This document shows positions 17,660-26,925 of a stretch of DNA of 49,343 nt, piece after piece. Position 1 is the first letter of the stretch. Each line of letters begins with the position of its first letter. Origin of the DNA: Alphaproteobacteria bacterium (GTDB taxonomy: Bacteria > Pseudomonadota > Alphaproteobacteria > Oceanibaculales > Oceanibaculaceae); the NCBI GenBank assembly GCA_018823745.1, contig JAHJHR010000010.1, forward strand, positions 1-49,343. The letters run 5' to 3'. The notes beneath the pieces were generated by a model. The model had not been told where the DNA came from, did no database searches, and worked only from the letters and a program-made list of their open reading frames with translations. The position numbers and the translations under genes are program-made.

Positions 17660-17983
17660 ATGATCATTGCATCCCTGCTTTTCGCCGCGAGCACCTTGTT
17701 CGTGGCTGTTCTGATGCGCTATTCCCGCCGTGCTAATCCGCCGGCCTGGGTGAATAGCTGGCTTGTCACCGATGTCGCCACCGCGATGGCGATCGGGTTG
17801 TTCGCGCTGTCGATCGGCTTCGCCATCGAATTCTTCGTCACCCTTGCCGAGCAGTCCCATGTAACGGTCGAGCTGTCATTCGCCGCCCTCACCCTGGTGG
17901 GCGTGGTGATTGCCTGGCGCTGGTGCCTGCGGCAGGCAGCACTGGAAAAGGCCGGTCCGTCAGGAATGACGCCCGCGCATTAA
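17660..17983 (+). CDS. Small membrane protein with three predicted transmembrane helices
   Basis: From the ATG at 17660, which has GGAG seven bases upstream, the product is 107 residues; an ATG at 17612 would add 16 polar residues with a poorer ribosome site. Hydrophobic segments cover about residues 2-20, 36-60 and 70-88, followed by a short charged tail. No family was recognised. A structured intergenic segment ending in a terminator follows. Confidence 0.6.
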   Translation: MIIASLLFAASTLFVAVLMRYSRRANPPAWVNSWLVTDVATAMAIGLFALSIGFAIEFFVTLAEQSHVTVELSFAALTLVGVVIAWRWCLRQAALEKAGPSGMTPAH

Positions 17984-17989
17984 CCCCGA

Positions 17990-18185
17990 CACCTTATTTA
18001 CAGCTGCCGACGACTGACATGTCTGGCGGCTGACCGAAATCGACCCGGCGACGGGGCGATGCGCTGGCAGGCGTTCTATCCTGTCTGCCAGCAGTCTGCG
18101 TCCTCCAGGGCGGGCGGCATGGTGCCATCCTGCCGCTTTGCCCTCCTTGATGCCCGGATCGCCCTGTGCGGTCCGGGCTTTTTTT
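17990..18185 (+). ncRNA. Candidate structured small RNA or long 3' UTR
   Basis: The 330 bases between the small membrane protein and the PAS gene hold three successive hairpins. The first is 18063-18070 with 18085-18092. The second is two-part: 18107-18111 with 18140-18144, and 18115-18119 with 18131-18135. The third is the terminator at 18152-18185. No convincing reading frame is present. The layout fits an independently transcribed or processed small RNA, but no known family signature (6S, SRP, tmRNA) was found, and a long 3' UTR is the alternative. Confidence 0.35.
18152..18185 (+). terminator. Strong intrinsic terminator
   Basis: An 11-bp stem with one G-U pair (18152-18162 with 18168-18178), a 5-base loop and seven consecutive T residues. 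It closes the plus-strand transcript upstream of the PAS gene that starts at 18314. Confidence 0.9.
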
Positions 18186-18313
18186 GTCGGTTTGTCCTGG
18201 ATCAACGACGGGGTTCGGGGATTGGCGATAATCTCGACCCTGCGGTAAAGAATGGGCTAACCTTATTTGCCGTAAAGTTGGATTTGGGTTTCCGAATCAA
18301 TGGGTAGGGATGA

Positions 18314-18835
18314 ATGAAGCCGACGATAAAACCAACGGGTGTGGCGCGCGATTTCGCCGATGACGAGTTTATCGTCAGCAAGACCGACGCCCGCGGCCGC
18401 ATCACCTATTGCAACGATGTGTTCGAGCGGCTTGCCGGTTACAGCGAAGCGGAGATGCTGGGCGAACCGCACAGCATCGTGCGCCATCCCGACATGCCGC
18501 GCGCCGTCTTCAAGCTGCTCTGGGACCGGATTTCGGCGGGCCATGAGATCTTCGCCTATGTCGTGAACATGGCGAAGAATGGCGATCATTACTGGGTCCT
18601 GGCGCATGTCACGCCGAGCCGCGATGCGAGCGGGCAGATCGTCGCCTATCATTCCAACCGGCGCCGGCCGGAACCGGCGGCGGTGGCGAAGATCATACCA
18701 CTCTATCGTGAATTGATGGCGATTGAGCAAGGCGAGGCCGACCGCAAGCAGGGCATGAACCGGGCCTATGACGCCCTTCTGGAAAAGCTGACTCAGGCAG
18801 GCAAGAGCTATGATGAATTCGTTCTCTCCCTCTAG
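18314..18835 (+). CDS. Aer-like PAS domain protein, stand-alone
   Basis: A 173-residue soluble protein whose first 115 residues match the FAD-binding PAS domain of the aerotaxis receptor Aer. It keeps the motif VRHPDMP with R57, H58 and D60, then W70 and KNGDHYWV; residues at these positions are those tied to flavin binding in E. coli Aer. The C-terminal 55 residues are helical and charged. Aer is normally one protein (PAS, membrane anchor, HAMP, signalling domain). Here the reading frame stops and a chemoreceptor starts 26 bases inside the 3' end, so sensor and transducer are separate proteins made from one transcript. Confidence 0.88.
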   Translation: MKPTIKPTGVARDFADDEFIVSKTDARGRITYCNDVFERLAGYSEAEMLGEPHSIVRHPDMPRAVFKLLWDRISAGHEIFAYVVNMAKNGDHYWVLAHVTPSRDASGQIVAYHSNRRRPEPAAVAKIIPLYRELMAIEQGEADRKQGMNRAYDALLEKLTQAGKSYDEFVLSL

Positions 18836-20111
18836 AGCGGCATTCCTGTCCGGTCTGATCGCGCTGCTGGCGCTGGCGTCGGCCGGGCTGGCTGGTCTGG
18901 ATGGCAATTATGCCGGGGCGGCGCTGGCCGGACTGGCCGGGTTGCTGGCCCTTTTCTGTCTGCTGGGCAACCGCCAGACATCGCGCCAGATGGCCGAGAT
19001 GGCCTCCGTCTGCCTGCGCATCCGCCAGGGCGATTTCGAGGCGCGGCTGGTCCGCCTGCCGTCGGGAGAGGTTGGGCGGCTGATGCTGGCGATCAACAAT
19101 ATGATCGACGTGACCGACGCCTTTGTGCGCGAGGCCGGGGCGGCGATGCAGCATGTGCGGGAGAATAAATACTACCGCCGCATCGCGCTGAAGGGGCTGA
19201 CCGGCCATTTCCGCCACCATGCCGAGACGATCAACGACGCCTCAGAGGCGATCCGCAAGCGGGTCGGCGATTTCTCGGTCATTTCCGGCAGCTTCGAGGA
19301 GAAGCTGCGCGGCGTCGTGCATACGGTTGCCGATGCAGCGGCGGGGCTGAGCGGCGCTGCCGTACAGATGGAGGCGGCGGCCAGCGACACCAGCGAACGT
19401 GCCGCGACCGTCGCGGCGGCGGCCGAACAGGCCAATGTGAATGTCCAGACCATCGCCTCTGCCACCGAGGAACTGGCGGCATCCAGCCGGGAGATCGGCC
19501 GCACCGCGCGCGAGACGGCGGATATCTCGGGCCGGGCCGGCGATGAGGCCGCGCGCGCCCAGGCTGCGATTGCCAGCCTGGCCCGGGCGGCGGCTGAGGT
19601 CGGCCAGGTTTCCGAGCTGATTGGTGAGATTGCCAGCCAGACCAATCTTCTGGCGCTGAATGCGACCATCGAGGCAGCGCGCGCCGGCGAATTCGGCAAG
19701 GGCTTTGCGGTTGTCGCCGCCGAGGTAAAGGGGCTGGCGACGCAGACCGGCAGTGCCACGCAGAAGATCGGCCAGCAGATTCTGGAAATCCAGGAGACCA
19801 CCAGTCAGGCGGTGCAGACCATGCAGGCGGTCGCCACCATTATTGAGGAGTTGAGCGGCATGACGGCGACGGTCCTGTCCGCCGTCGATCAGCAGAACGA
19901 GGCGACCACGGAAATCGCTCGCAGCGTGCAGGAAGCTTCGGCCGGCACGCATCAGGTGTCGGAGAATGTCGTGATGGTCAGCGATGCCTCGCGCGAGGTC
20001 GGCGATGCCGCCGGCCAGACGAAAGGCGCTGCGACGGTCCTGATCCGGCAATCGGAAGAGCTGACACGGGAAGTCGATGGCTTCTTCACCGCCCTGAAAC
20101 GGGTGATGTGA
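18810..20111 (+). CDS. Methyl-accepting chemotaxis protein, partner of the split Aer
   Basis: A 433-residue chemoreceptor. Two closely spaced transmembrane helices (about residues 10-50) have almost no periplasmic loop, as in Aer. A HAMP-like segment follows ([23 protein letters not shown]), then a helical linker and a cytoplasmic signalling hairpin whose tip is [21 protein letters not shown]. It overlaps the PAS gene by 26 bases. It would relay the PAS redox signal to CheA/CheW. No CheR/CheB-docking pentapeptide is seen at the C-terminus. Confidence 0.93.
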   Translation: MMNSFSPSRAAFLSGLIALLALASAGLAGLDGNYAGAALAGLAGLLALFCLLGNRQTSRQMAEMASVCLRIRQGDFEARLVRLPSGEVGRLMLAINNMIDVTDAFVREAGAAMQHVRENKYYRRIALKGLTGHFRHHAETINDASEAIRKRVGDFSVISGSFEEKLRGVVHTVADAAAGLSGAAVQMEAAASDTSERAATVAAAAEQANVNVQTIASATEELAASSREIGRTARETADISGRAGDEAARAQAAIASLARAAAEVGQVSELIGEIASQTNLLALNATIEAARAGEFGKGFAVVAAEVKGLATQTGSATQKIGQQILEIQETTSQAVQTMQAVATIIEELSGMTATVLSAVDQQNEATTEIARSVQEASAGTHQVSENVVMVSDASREVGDAAGQTKGAATVLIRQSEELTREVDGFFTALKRVM

Positions 20112-20186
20112 AGGCTGGATTCAGGGTTGCCAGCCGCGCCGTGTTAATTGAGACTTCCTCGCAACAAAACCAGCGAGAGGCTCTCC

Positions 20187-21089
20187 ATGCACCCCGTCGT
20201 CACCCTTGCCCTGTGTGCGGCGTGGCCTGAGCCGACACCGGGCGAGATGCCCTATGTGACGGCCCTGCGGGAGGCCGGCTTTGATCTGCGGGTGGGCCTG
20301 TGGAATGGCGATCAGTCGGCTTTTCACGGGGTCGATCTGGTCGTCCTGCGCGGCACCTGGGACTACCACCGCGATCTGGCCGCCTATCGCGACTGGCTGG
20401 CCGGGCTGGCAGAGGCGGGGGTGGCGGTTGCCAATCCGGTGCCGCTGGTGCTGTGGAATCTGGACAAGGCCTATCTGATCGAACTGGCGTCGCGGGGGAT
20501 TGCCTTGCCGGATCAGGCCATCCTGCCGCTCGATCTGCCGGCCGCACAGGCCTTGCTGGCTGCAAAGGGCTGGCAGAAGGCGGTCGCCAAGCCGACGGCG
20601 GGTGGCAGTGGCCATGGTGTGACGCTGGTCACGCCGGAGACACTGGCCTCCCTGTGGCCGGAGATCGCGGCCGCCGTCACCCCGCATCGCCTGCTGCTGC
20701 AGGAATTTGTGCCGGAGATTGCCAGCGGCGGGCAGGTCTCCTTCATCTTCTATAATGGCGTCTTCTCGCATGCCGCCCAGCTGGTGCCGCAGGCCGGGGA
20801 GTTCCGCATCAATTCCAAATTTCAGCCGATCCGGCAGGCGTTTCACCCGTCGCCCGATGTGCTGGCGCAGGCAAGGGCCGTGCTGGCGGCCCTGCCCGGC
20901 GCAGAGCAGGGCGCGCCGCTCTATGCCCGGATCGACGGCATCTTCCGGGGGATGCAATTCGTGCTGCTGGAGGCCGAGGTGAACGAGCCGGGCCTGTTCC
21001 TCGATCTGGACCCGCAGGCCGGGCAACGTTTCGCCGCCGCGACGCTGCACTGGGTAGAGAAGGCAAAGACGCAGAAGGTGAGCGTTTAG
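20187..21089 (+). CDS. ATP-grasp domain protein
   Basis: A 300-residue protein from the ATG at 20187, which has GAGAGG six bases upstream; an in-frame TTG at 20148 is less likely. The N-terminal half begins with LRGTWDYHRDLAAYRDWL, typical of a family of uncharacterised ATP-grasp proteins. The central part carries the nucleotide-binding lysines and a glycine-rich loop (AVAKPTAGGSGHGV). The end has VEVNEPGLFLDLDP, which would hold Mg-ATP. Members join an acyl-phosphate to an amine or thiol; the substrate here is unknown. Its stop overlaps the convergent response regulator stop (TTAG). Confidence 0.82.
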   Translation: MHPVVTLALCAAWPEPTPGEMPYVTALREAGFDLRVGLWNGDQSAFHGVDLVVLRGTWDYHRDLAAYRDWLAGLAEAGVAVANPVPLVLWNLDKAYLIELASRGIALPDQAILPLDLPAAQALLAAKGWQKAVAKPTAGGSGHGVTLVTPETLASLWPEIAAAVTPHRLLLQEFVPEIASGGQVSFIFYNGVFSHAAQLVPQAGEFRINSKFQPIRQAFHPSPDVLAQARAVLAALPGAEQGAPLYARIDGIFRGMQFVLLEAEVNEPGLFLDLDPQAGQRFAAATLHWVEKAKTQKVSV

Positions 21090-21484
21090 GGGGCCATTTC
21101 CCGGCCCATGAAGTGCAGCAGCCGGCTGACCAGCTTTTCCGGCACGATCGGTTTCAGCAGGAAATGATTGCCGCCGACATCGCGGGCCATCTGCACATCC
21201 TCCATGCTCTTGCGCGCGGTCAGGAAGATGATCGGGCAGTTCAGATCCGGGCGCATGCTGCGGATGCGCCGGCAGGTTTCATAGCCATCCATGCCGGGCA
21301 TGGCGACATCGAGCAGGATGGCGGAGGGCGTGACCGAGGCCAGCAGCCGCATGCAGGCGAAACCATCCACCGCCGGAAAGACCGTGTAGCCGATGCTTTC
21401 CAGAACGGCCTTCACATAGCCGCGCATCTCGACATCGTCATCGACCACGATGATCGAGCCGCTATAGCGTCCGCTTTTTGCCAT
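21086..21484 (-). CDS. Single-domain response regulator
   Basis: A 132-residue receiver domain with no output domain. The acidic pocket is D15-D17 (VVDDDVEM), the phosphorylation site is D59 in LLDVAMPGMDGYE, the switch threonine is in FLTARKS and the conserved lysine is in LLKPIV. Its kinase is not obvious. It neighbours a second stand-alone receiver in the same orientation, 22 bases apart, and a chemoreceptor. Confidence 0.92.
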   Translation of the reverse strand: MAKSGRYSGSIIVVDDDVEMRGYVKAVLESIGYTVFPAVDGFACMRLLASVTPSAILLDVAMPGMDGYETCRRIRSMRPDLNCPIIFLTARKSMEDVQMARDVGGNHFLLKPIVPEKLVSRLLHFMGREMAP

Positions 21485-21505
21485 GGCCTGTAACCCAACC
21501 GGCGG

Positions 21506-21883
21506 TCAGCGCGACCAGATCCGGCGGATCGTCTCGCCAAGGGTCATCGGGTCGAAAGGTTTCGGGATCACGTCCAGCGCGCCCATCTCCAGGTAACGCT
21601 GGACCTCGGTGGTCTGCACCTTGGCGGTCATGAAGATGACCGGCGTCCCGGCCAGTTCCGGGGTCTCGCGCAGCTTCTGGAAGGTGGTGATGCCATCCAT
21701 GCCGGGCATCATGACATCCAGCAGCACCAGATCGGGCCCGAAGGCCGGGCCTTTCTCCAGCGCCTCGGCACCGGAGGCGCAGGCCTTGACCTCGAAGCCG
21801 GCGACATCGACCAGCGCCAGTTCCCCGATCTCACGAATATCCGGCTCATCCTCGACATAGAGAATACGATTCAAGCCAGTCAT
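21506..21883 (-). CDS. Single-domain response regulator
   Basis: A 125-residue receiver domain: E11/D12 in YVEDEPDI, phospho-acceptor D56 in LLDVMMPGMDG, switch threonine in FMTAKVQ and lysine in VIPKPFDPMTLGE. The ATG at 21883 has AGGTG five bases upstream and gives a full domain. The frame stays open upstream across the antisense of glmS, but that extension is not coding. It is probably co-transcribed with the receiver at 21086-21484. Confidence 0.92.
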   Translation of the reverse strand: MTGLNRILYVEDEPDIREIGELALVDVAGFEVKACASGAEALEKGPAFGPDLVLLDVMMPGMDGITTFQKLRETPELAGTPVIFMTAKVQTTEVQRYLEMGALDVIPKPFDPMTLGETIRRIWSR

Positions 21884-21980
21884 GCAGGCACCTGAGGGGA
21901 AACGGAATCGAAGGGGGGATGCATTGTAATATGTTGATGCAATTCTTGATTCGCCACTTGCAGCTGTTTTCGCCATGGTT

Positions 21981-22008
21981 TTGTCGGCAGGCTGGATACA
22001 GTTATGCC
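21981..22008 (+). promoter_or_regulatory. Candidate sigma-70-type promoter for glmS
   Basis: TTGTCG at 21981-21986 and TATGCC at 22003-22008 are 16 bases apart and lie about 60 bases before the glmS ATG. The match is moderate and based on spacing and position only. Confidence 0.3.
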
Positions 22009-22066
22009 ATAAACCGGTGCCGGTCCCCAAACCGGTCTTTGCAGACGCTGGAAATAGAGTGACCTC

Positions 22067-23890
22067 ATGTGCGGAATTATTGGTGTCGTCGGCAAGGGCG
22101 ATGTGGTGCCCTCGCTCATCGAGGGGCTGAAGCGTCTGGAATATCGCGGCTATGATTCGGCCGGCATCGCGACGCTGGTGAATGGCGATATCGAGCGCCG
22201 CCGCAGCGAGGGCAAGATCGCCCGGCTGGAGGAGCGCGTCGCCGGCAACGGCATCCATGGCGATATCGGCATCGGCCACACACGCTGGGCCACGCATGGC
22301 GTGCCGAACGAGCGCAATGCCCACCCGCACGCGACTGAGCGGCTGGCGCTGGTCCATAACGGCATCATCGAGAATTACCGCACGCTGGCGGCGGAGCTGT
22401 CGGCGCTGGGCCATGTTTTCGCCAGCGAGACCGATTCCGAAGTTGCCGCCCATCTGATTACCCGCTACCTCGACGAGGGGATGACCCCGCAGCAGGCCGT
22501 CGCCACCGCGCTGAAGCGCATGGACGGGGCCTATGCGCTGGCGATCCTGTTCAGGGGTGAGCACGATCTGATGATCGGCGCGCGCAAGGGCAGCCCGCTG
22601 GCCGTCGGCTGGGGCGAGGGCGAGATGTTCCTCGGCTCCGACGCGCTGGCCCTGTCGCCGTTCGCCCGCCGGATTTCCTATCTGGAGGAAGGGGACTGGG
22701 TCGAGTTGTCGCGCGCCGGCGCGATCTTCCACGATGTCGAGGATCGCGTGGTCGAGCGCCCGGCCAAGCCGACCGCTTTGTCCGGGGCGATGATCGGCAA
22801 GGGCAACCATCCGCATTTCATGCTGAAGGAAATCTTCGAGCAGCCGGCGGTGATCGGCGAGACGTTGCGCAGCATGTGGAACCCGGCCAGCGGCGCCATC
22901 GACCTGCCGCCGGTCGATATCGACCTGAAGGCCATCACCCGCGTGACTATCGTTGCCTGCGGCACCTCCTATCTGTCCGGCATGGTGGCGAAATACTGGT
23001 TCGAGAAGGTGGCGCGGATTCCCGCCGACATCGATATCGCCTCCGAATTCCGCTACCGCGACACACCGCTGGAAAAGGGTGGCCTCGCCATCTTCATCTC
23101 GCAATCGGGCGAGACCATCGACACGCTGGCGGCCCTGCGCCACGCCAAGGTGGCCGGGCAGAAGACCATCGCCATCGTCAATGTGCCGGAAAGCACCATG
23201 GCGCGCGAAGCCGATGGCGTGCTGCCGACGCTGGCGGGGCCGGAGATCGGCGTTGCCTCGACCAAGGCCTTCACCTGCCAGTTGGTGCTGCTGGCCTGCC
23301 TGGTGATCGCCACGGCGCGGGCACGGGGTGTCATCACCAGTGCGGAGGAGGCGCAGCTGTCCAACGCCATCGCCGAGGTGCCGTCGCGTGCCGCCGAAGT
23401 GCTGAATGGCGATGAGGCGATCCAGGCGCTGGCCGCCCAGATCGTCGATGCCCGCGACGTGCTGTATATCGGCCGCAACACCGGTTATCCCATCGCGCTG
23501 GAAGGCGCGCTGAAGCTGAAGGAAATCTCCTACATCCATGCCGAGGGCTATGCGGCGGGCGAGCTGAAGCACGGCCCCATCGCGCTGATCGATGACACGG
23601 TGCCGGTCATCGTCATCGCCCCCAGCGACGCGCTGTTCGAGAAAACCTTCTCCAACATGCAGGAAGTCATGGCGCGCGGCGGCAAGGTGATCTTCATGAG
23701 CGACGCCAAGGGCTGTGCCCATATCGGCGAGGAAGCCTTCGCCACCATCGAGTTGCCTGCAGTACATCCCTTCGTGGCGCCGATCCTCTACGCCATACCG
23801 GTACAGCTGCTGGCCTATCATGTCGCCGTGCTGAAAGGCACCGATGTCGACCAGCCGCGCAACCTCGCCAAATCGGTGACGGTGGAGTAG
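22067..23890 (+). CDS. glmS: Glutamine--fructose-6-phosphate aminotransferase (isomerizing)
   Basis: It makes glucosamine 6-phosphate for peptidoglycan, lipid A and amino-sugars. The 607-residue product has the N-terminal nucleophile C2 (MCGIIGVVG), the glutaminase motifs TRWATHG and HNGIIENY, then two sugar isomerase domains (CGTSYLSG, SQSGETIDT, AEGYAAGELKHGPIAL) and the conserved C-terminal end DQPRNLAKSVTVE. It stands alone; glmU is not adjacent. No glmS ribozyme-like leader is seen, as expected outside Firmicutes. Confidence 0.97.
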   Translation: MCGIIGVVGKGDVVPSLIEGLKRLEYRGYDSAGIATLVNGDIERRRSEGKIARLEERVAGNGIHGDIGIGHTRWATHGVPNERNAHPHATERLALVHNGIIENYRTLAAELSALGHVFASETDSEVAAHLITRYLDEGMTPQQAVATALKRMDGAYALAILFRGEHDLMIGARKGSPLAVGWGEGEMFLGSDALALSPFARRISYLEEGDWVELSRAGAIFHDVEDRVVERPAKPTALSGAMIGKGNHPHFMLKEIFEQPAVIGETLRSMWNPASGAIDLPPVDIDLKAITRVTIVACGTSYLSGMVAKYWFEKVARIPADIDIASEFRYRDTPLEKGGLAIFISQSGETIDTLAALRHAKVAGQKTIAIVNVPESTMAREADGVLPTLAGPEIGVASTKAFTCQLVLLACLVIATARARGVITSAEEAQLSNAIAEVPSRAAEVLNGDEAIQALAAQIVDARDVLYIGRNTGYPIALEGALKLKEISYIHAEGYAAGELKHGPIALIDDTVPVIVIAPSDALFEKTFSNMQEVMARGGKVIFMSDAKGCAHIGEEAFATIELPAVHPFVAPILYAIPVQLLAYHVAVLKGTDVDQPRNLAKSVTVE

Positions 23891-23969
23891 CGGCATTGCG
23901 CCGCCTCGCCATACCCCCTTCCATCTGACAGGATAGCCGGCGCGGACAGAGACTTCCGGGGGTGCCGAG

Positions 23970-24965
23970 GTGATCTGGGTTCGAACCATTTTCATTGTTC
24001 TGTTGGTTGCAGGGGCGGCTGTCTATTGGTATGTGACACGCCCGGTTGCGGTTGCCGTCGTCGCCCCCACGCGCGGCGACGCGGCGGAAATCGTCTATGC
24101 CTCCGGTGTCATCGAGCCGCGTAATTGGGCGAAAGTGACCTCGCTGGTGCGCGAGCGCATCGTGTTGGTCTGCAATTGCGAGGGCGAGACCGTCACCATG
24201 GGGATGGAACTGGCCAGGCTGGACGATACCGAGGCGCAAGCCGTGCTGGCAGAACTGCGTGCCCGGCTGCGGTTCGCCAAGTCGGATTTCGAGCGCGTTT
24301 CCACCCTGGCTGCCCGCAACATCGTCAGCCGCAGCGAGCTGGACCGTGCCACCAGTCAGGTCGGTCAGATCGAGGCGCTGATCTCCGGCCAGGAGGCCAG
24401 GCTCGGCTCTTTCATCCTGCGCGCGCCGAGCGAAGGCATGGTGCTGCGCCAGGATGGCGAGGTCGGCGAGATCGCCGAACCGGGCGACGTGCTGTTCTGG
24501 GTCGGGCGTCCCACTCCTCTGCTGACGGTGGCCGAGGTGAATGAGGAGGACATTCCGCGCGTCGTCATCGGCCAGCAGGCCTTGCTGCGCAGCGATGCCT
24601 TCCCGGACCGGATGCTGGAGGCGACTGTGGACAGTATCACGCCCAAGGGCGACCCCGTCGCCAAGACCTATCGGGTGCGACTGGCCCTGCCCGCCGACAC
24701 GCCGCTGATGATCGGCATGTCGGTGGACGTGAACATAGTGATCCGCGTTTCCGAAGCAGCTCTCCTGGTTCCGGGCCTTGCTGTGCGCGATGGATATCTC
24801 TTCACGGTGGAGGACGGCATCGCGCGGCGGCGCGCGATCGAGGCGGGCATCCGCGGCATTACCCATATCGAAGTTCTTTCCGGCCTGCCTGAGACGGCGC
24901 GCATCATCTCCCCCTTCCCCGAGGATCTGGCGGACGGGGCGAAAGTGGCCTTGCGGGAAGAATAG
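23970..24965 (+). CDS. ABC exporter periplasmic adaptor (HlyD/RND-type membrane fusion protein)
   Basis: A 331-residue adaptor. One membrane segment lies at residues 5-22, and a lipoyl domain has ASGVIEPRNWAKVTSLV. A short helical hairpin (RFAKSDFERVSTLAARNIVSRSELD), a second lipoyl half and beta-barrel domains follow. The start is GTG. It is followed by its permease five bases later and then the ATPase, so the three form one exporter of the MacAB/DevBCA general type. Confidence 0.88.
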   Translation: MIWVRTIFIVLLVAGAAVYWYVTRPVAVAVVAPTRGDAAEIVYASGVIEPRNWAKVTSLVRERIVLVCNCEGETVTMGMELARLDDTEAQAVLAELRARLRFAKSDFERVSTLAARNIVSRSELDRATSQVGQIEALISGQEARLGSFILRAPSEGMVLRQDGEVGEIAEPGDVLFWVGRPTPLLTVAEVNEEDIPRVVIGQQALLRSDAFPDRMLEATVDSITPKGDPVAKTYRVRLALPADTPLMIGMSVDVNIVIRVSEAALLVPGLAVRDGYLFTVEDGIARRRAIEAGIRGITHIEVLSGLPETARIISPFPEDLADGAKVALREE

Positions 24966-24970
24966 CCGCC

Positions 24971-26209
24971 ATGCTGCTGTTCGACATCGCCATCACCCAC
25001 ATCGCGGGGCGCACGCGGCAGACCCTGGTCGCGGTTCTGGGCGTCGCGGTCGGCGTCGGTTTCTCGATCGGCATGGCGGCATTAATGCAGGGAAGCCAGG
25101 ACGACTTCATCAGGCAGCTGATCGACACCATGCCGCATGTCCAGATCAAGGACGAACGGCGCACACCGACGCGGCAGCCTGCAGAGGATGCTTTCGCCAC
25201 CGCCGCAATCTACGGCCTGCGCCCGACCGAGGACCCGCGCGGCATCATCAACCCCTACGCCGCAATCGCCTGGCTGAACGCCTGGACACCAGGGACGCTT
25301 TCCGCCGGCCTCAGGATACAGGGTGTGATCCGCTATGCCGGCAACGAGGTGGGCGCGGCGATAATTGGCATCGAGCCGGATATGGAGCGCAAGGTCTCCT
25401 CCATCGTCGAGGATTTCACCGAAGGCAGTTTCGACAGCCTGACTGAGGGCGGCAACAACATCGTCATGGGCCGGCGCATGGCCGAAAGGCTGGGCGCGAA
25501 ACTGGGCGATACGGTGCGCGCGGTCTCCTCCTCCGGCGGTACGCGGGATTTCCGGATCATGGGGCTGTTCCATACCGGCAGCAGCGCCCGCGACGAGGGC
25601 GAGGGCTATGTGCTGCTGAAGAACGCACAGATCCTTTCGCAGCGGCCGAACGCGGTGAACGATATCCGCATCCGCCTGGCCGACCCCCATGCCGCGCCGG
25701 CTGTCGCACGGCAGGCCGAGGCGCGGCTCGGCTACCGCGCCGTCGCCTGGCAGGAGGCCAATGAGGGGTTGCTGGAGGCGCTCGTGGTGCGCAATGCCAT
25801 CATGTACACCGTGGTTGCCGCCATCATGCTGGTCGCCGGCTTCGGCATCTTCAACATCGTCTCCACCATCACCCACGAAAAGGCGCGCGACATCGCCATC
25901 ATGAAATCGCTCGGATTTACGCAAGGCGACATGCAGTGGCTGTTCGTGATGGAGGGGCTTGCCATCGGGCTTGCCGGCTCGGCGCTGGGCTGGGTGCTCG
26001 GTTTCGCCCTGACCTACATTCTGTCCGGCATCGAATTCAACCTGAGTGCGGGCGGCCGGGAGATGACACAGCTGCCGGTCGCCTGGAGCCTGCTGCACTA
26101 CACGCTCGCCGCCGGGTTCGCGCTGCTATCCTCGGCGGTGGCGGGCTATCTGCCGGCGCGCAGGGCCGCCCGGCTGCACCCGGTCGATGTCATCCGAGGC
26201 GCGACATGA
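24971..26209 (+). CDS. ABC transporter permease (FtsX/MacB type)
   Basis: A 412-residue permease. A first transmembrane helix at about residues 17-37 is followed by a large periplasmic domain to about 270. Three C-terminal helices belong to an FtsX domain, with EKARDIAIMKSLGFTQGDM between helices two and three as in LolC/E and DevC-like proteins. It works with the adjacent ATPase, which starts inside its stop codon (ATGA). The substrate is unknown. Confidence 0.9.
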   Translation: MLLFDIAITHIAGRTRQTLVAVLGVAVGVGFSIGMAALMQGSQDDFIRQLIDTMPHVQIKDERRTPTRQPAEDAFATAAIYGLRPTEDPRGIINPYAAIAWLNAWTPGTLSAGLRIQGVIRYAGNEVGAAIIGIEPDMERKVSSIVEDFTEGSFDSLTEGGNNIVMGRRMAERLGAKLGDTVRAVSSSGGTRDFRIMGLFHTGSSARDEGEGYVLLKNAQILSQRPNAVNDIRIRLADPHAAPAVARQAEARLGYRAVAWQEANEGLLEALVVRNAIMYTVVAAIMLVAGFGIFNIVSTITHEKARDIAIMKSLGFTQGDMQWLFVMEGLAIGLAGSALGWVLGFALTYILSGIEFNLSAGGREMTQLPVAWSLLHYTLAAGFALLSSAVAGYLPARRAARLHPVDVIRGAT

Positions 26210-26913
26210 CATCCCCGATGACCGAGGCCCCGCTGATAGAAGCACGCAAGCTGACCCGCATCCTGCCGGAAACCGTGCCGGTCACGCTGGTGCACGACAT
26301 CGACCTTGCGGTCGGCCGAAACGAGTTCCTGGCGATCACCGGACCGTCCGGCTCCGGCAAGTCCTCGCTGCTCTATCTTCTGGGCCTGCTCGACCGGCCG
26401 ACCAGCGGCGCCTTGCTGGTCAACGGCCAGGACACCGCCGCGATGGACGAGGCCGACCTTGCCCATACGAGGCTGTCGATGATGGGCTTCGTCTTCCAGT
26501 TCCATTTCCTGCTGCCGGAATTTACCGCCCGAGACAATATCGCGATCCCGATGCGCAAGCTCGGCCGGTTGTCCCGGCGGCAGATCGACCAGCGGGCGGA
26601 AGAGTTGCTGGGCTCGCTGGGCCTCGGCGATCATATCGACAAGCGGCCCGACCAGCTTTCCGGCGGCCAGCGCCAGCGCGTCGCGGTCGCCCGGGCGCTG
26701 GCCAACGATCCGGCCATCCTGCTGGCCGACGAACCGACCGGCAGCCTGGACAGCAAGAGTTCCGAACAGGTGTTCGACACATTGAGCGCGCTGGTTCACG
26801 AACGCGGCAAGACTGTTGCGATGGTAACGCACGATCTGGACATGGCGAACCGCGCCGACCGGCGGGTGCATCTGGTCGATGGCCGGATCGTACCTCTGGA
26901 CGGCGCCGGCTGA
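26206..26913 (+). CDS. ABC transporter ATP-binding protein (MacB/LolD type)
   Basis: A 235-residue ATPase with Walker [10 protein letters not shown] from residue 46, a Q-loop in [18 protein letters not shown], the signature [15 protein letters not shown], Walker [13 protein letters not shown] and the switch histidine in MVTHD. The ATG at 26206 overlaps the permease stop; an ATG at 26218 is the alternative. It energises the exporter formed with the two upstream genes. Confidence 0.93.
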   Translation: MTSPMTEAPLIEARKLTRILPETVPVTLVHDIDLAVGRNEFLAITGPSGSGKSSLLYLLGLLDRPTSGALLVNGQDTAAMDEADLAHTRLSMMGFVFQFHFLLPEFTARDNIAIPMRKLGRLSRRQIDQRAEELLGSLGLGDHIDKRPDQLSGGQRQRVAVARALANDPAILLADEPTGSLDSKSSEQVFDTLSALVHERGKTVAMVTHDLDMANRADRRVHLVDGRIVPLDGAG

Positions 26914-26925
26914 AGCTGCGCGGCT

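Noticed and set aside
18059..18307. An 82-codon frame in the structured intergenic region
   Set aside because: It runs through the terminator hairpin and T-run and has no ribosome site or recognisable protein features.
21884..22066. Possible glmS ribozyme in the leader
   Set aside because: The region is short and lacks the conserved core; the ribozyme is typical of Firmicutes.
21506..23995. An 829-codon minus-strand frame ending in a response regulator and spanning the antisense of glmS
   Set aside because: Only the last 125 residues match a family and they have their own ribosome site; the rest is an open antisense frame caused by high GC codon bias over glmS.
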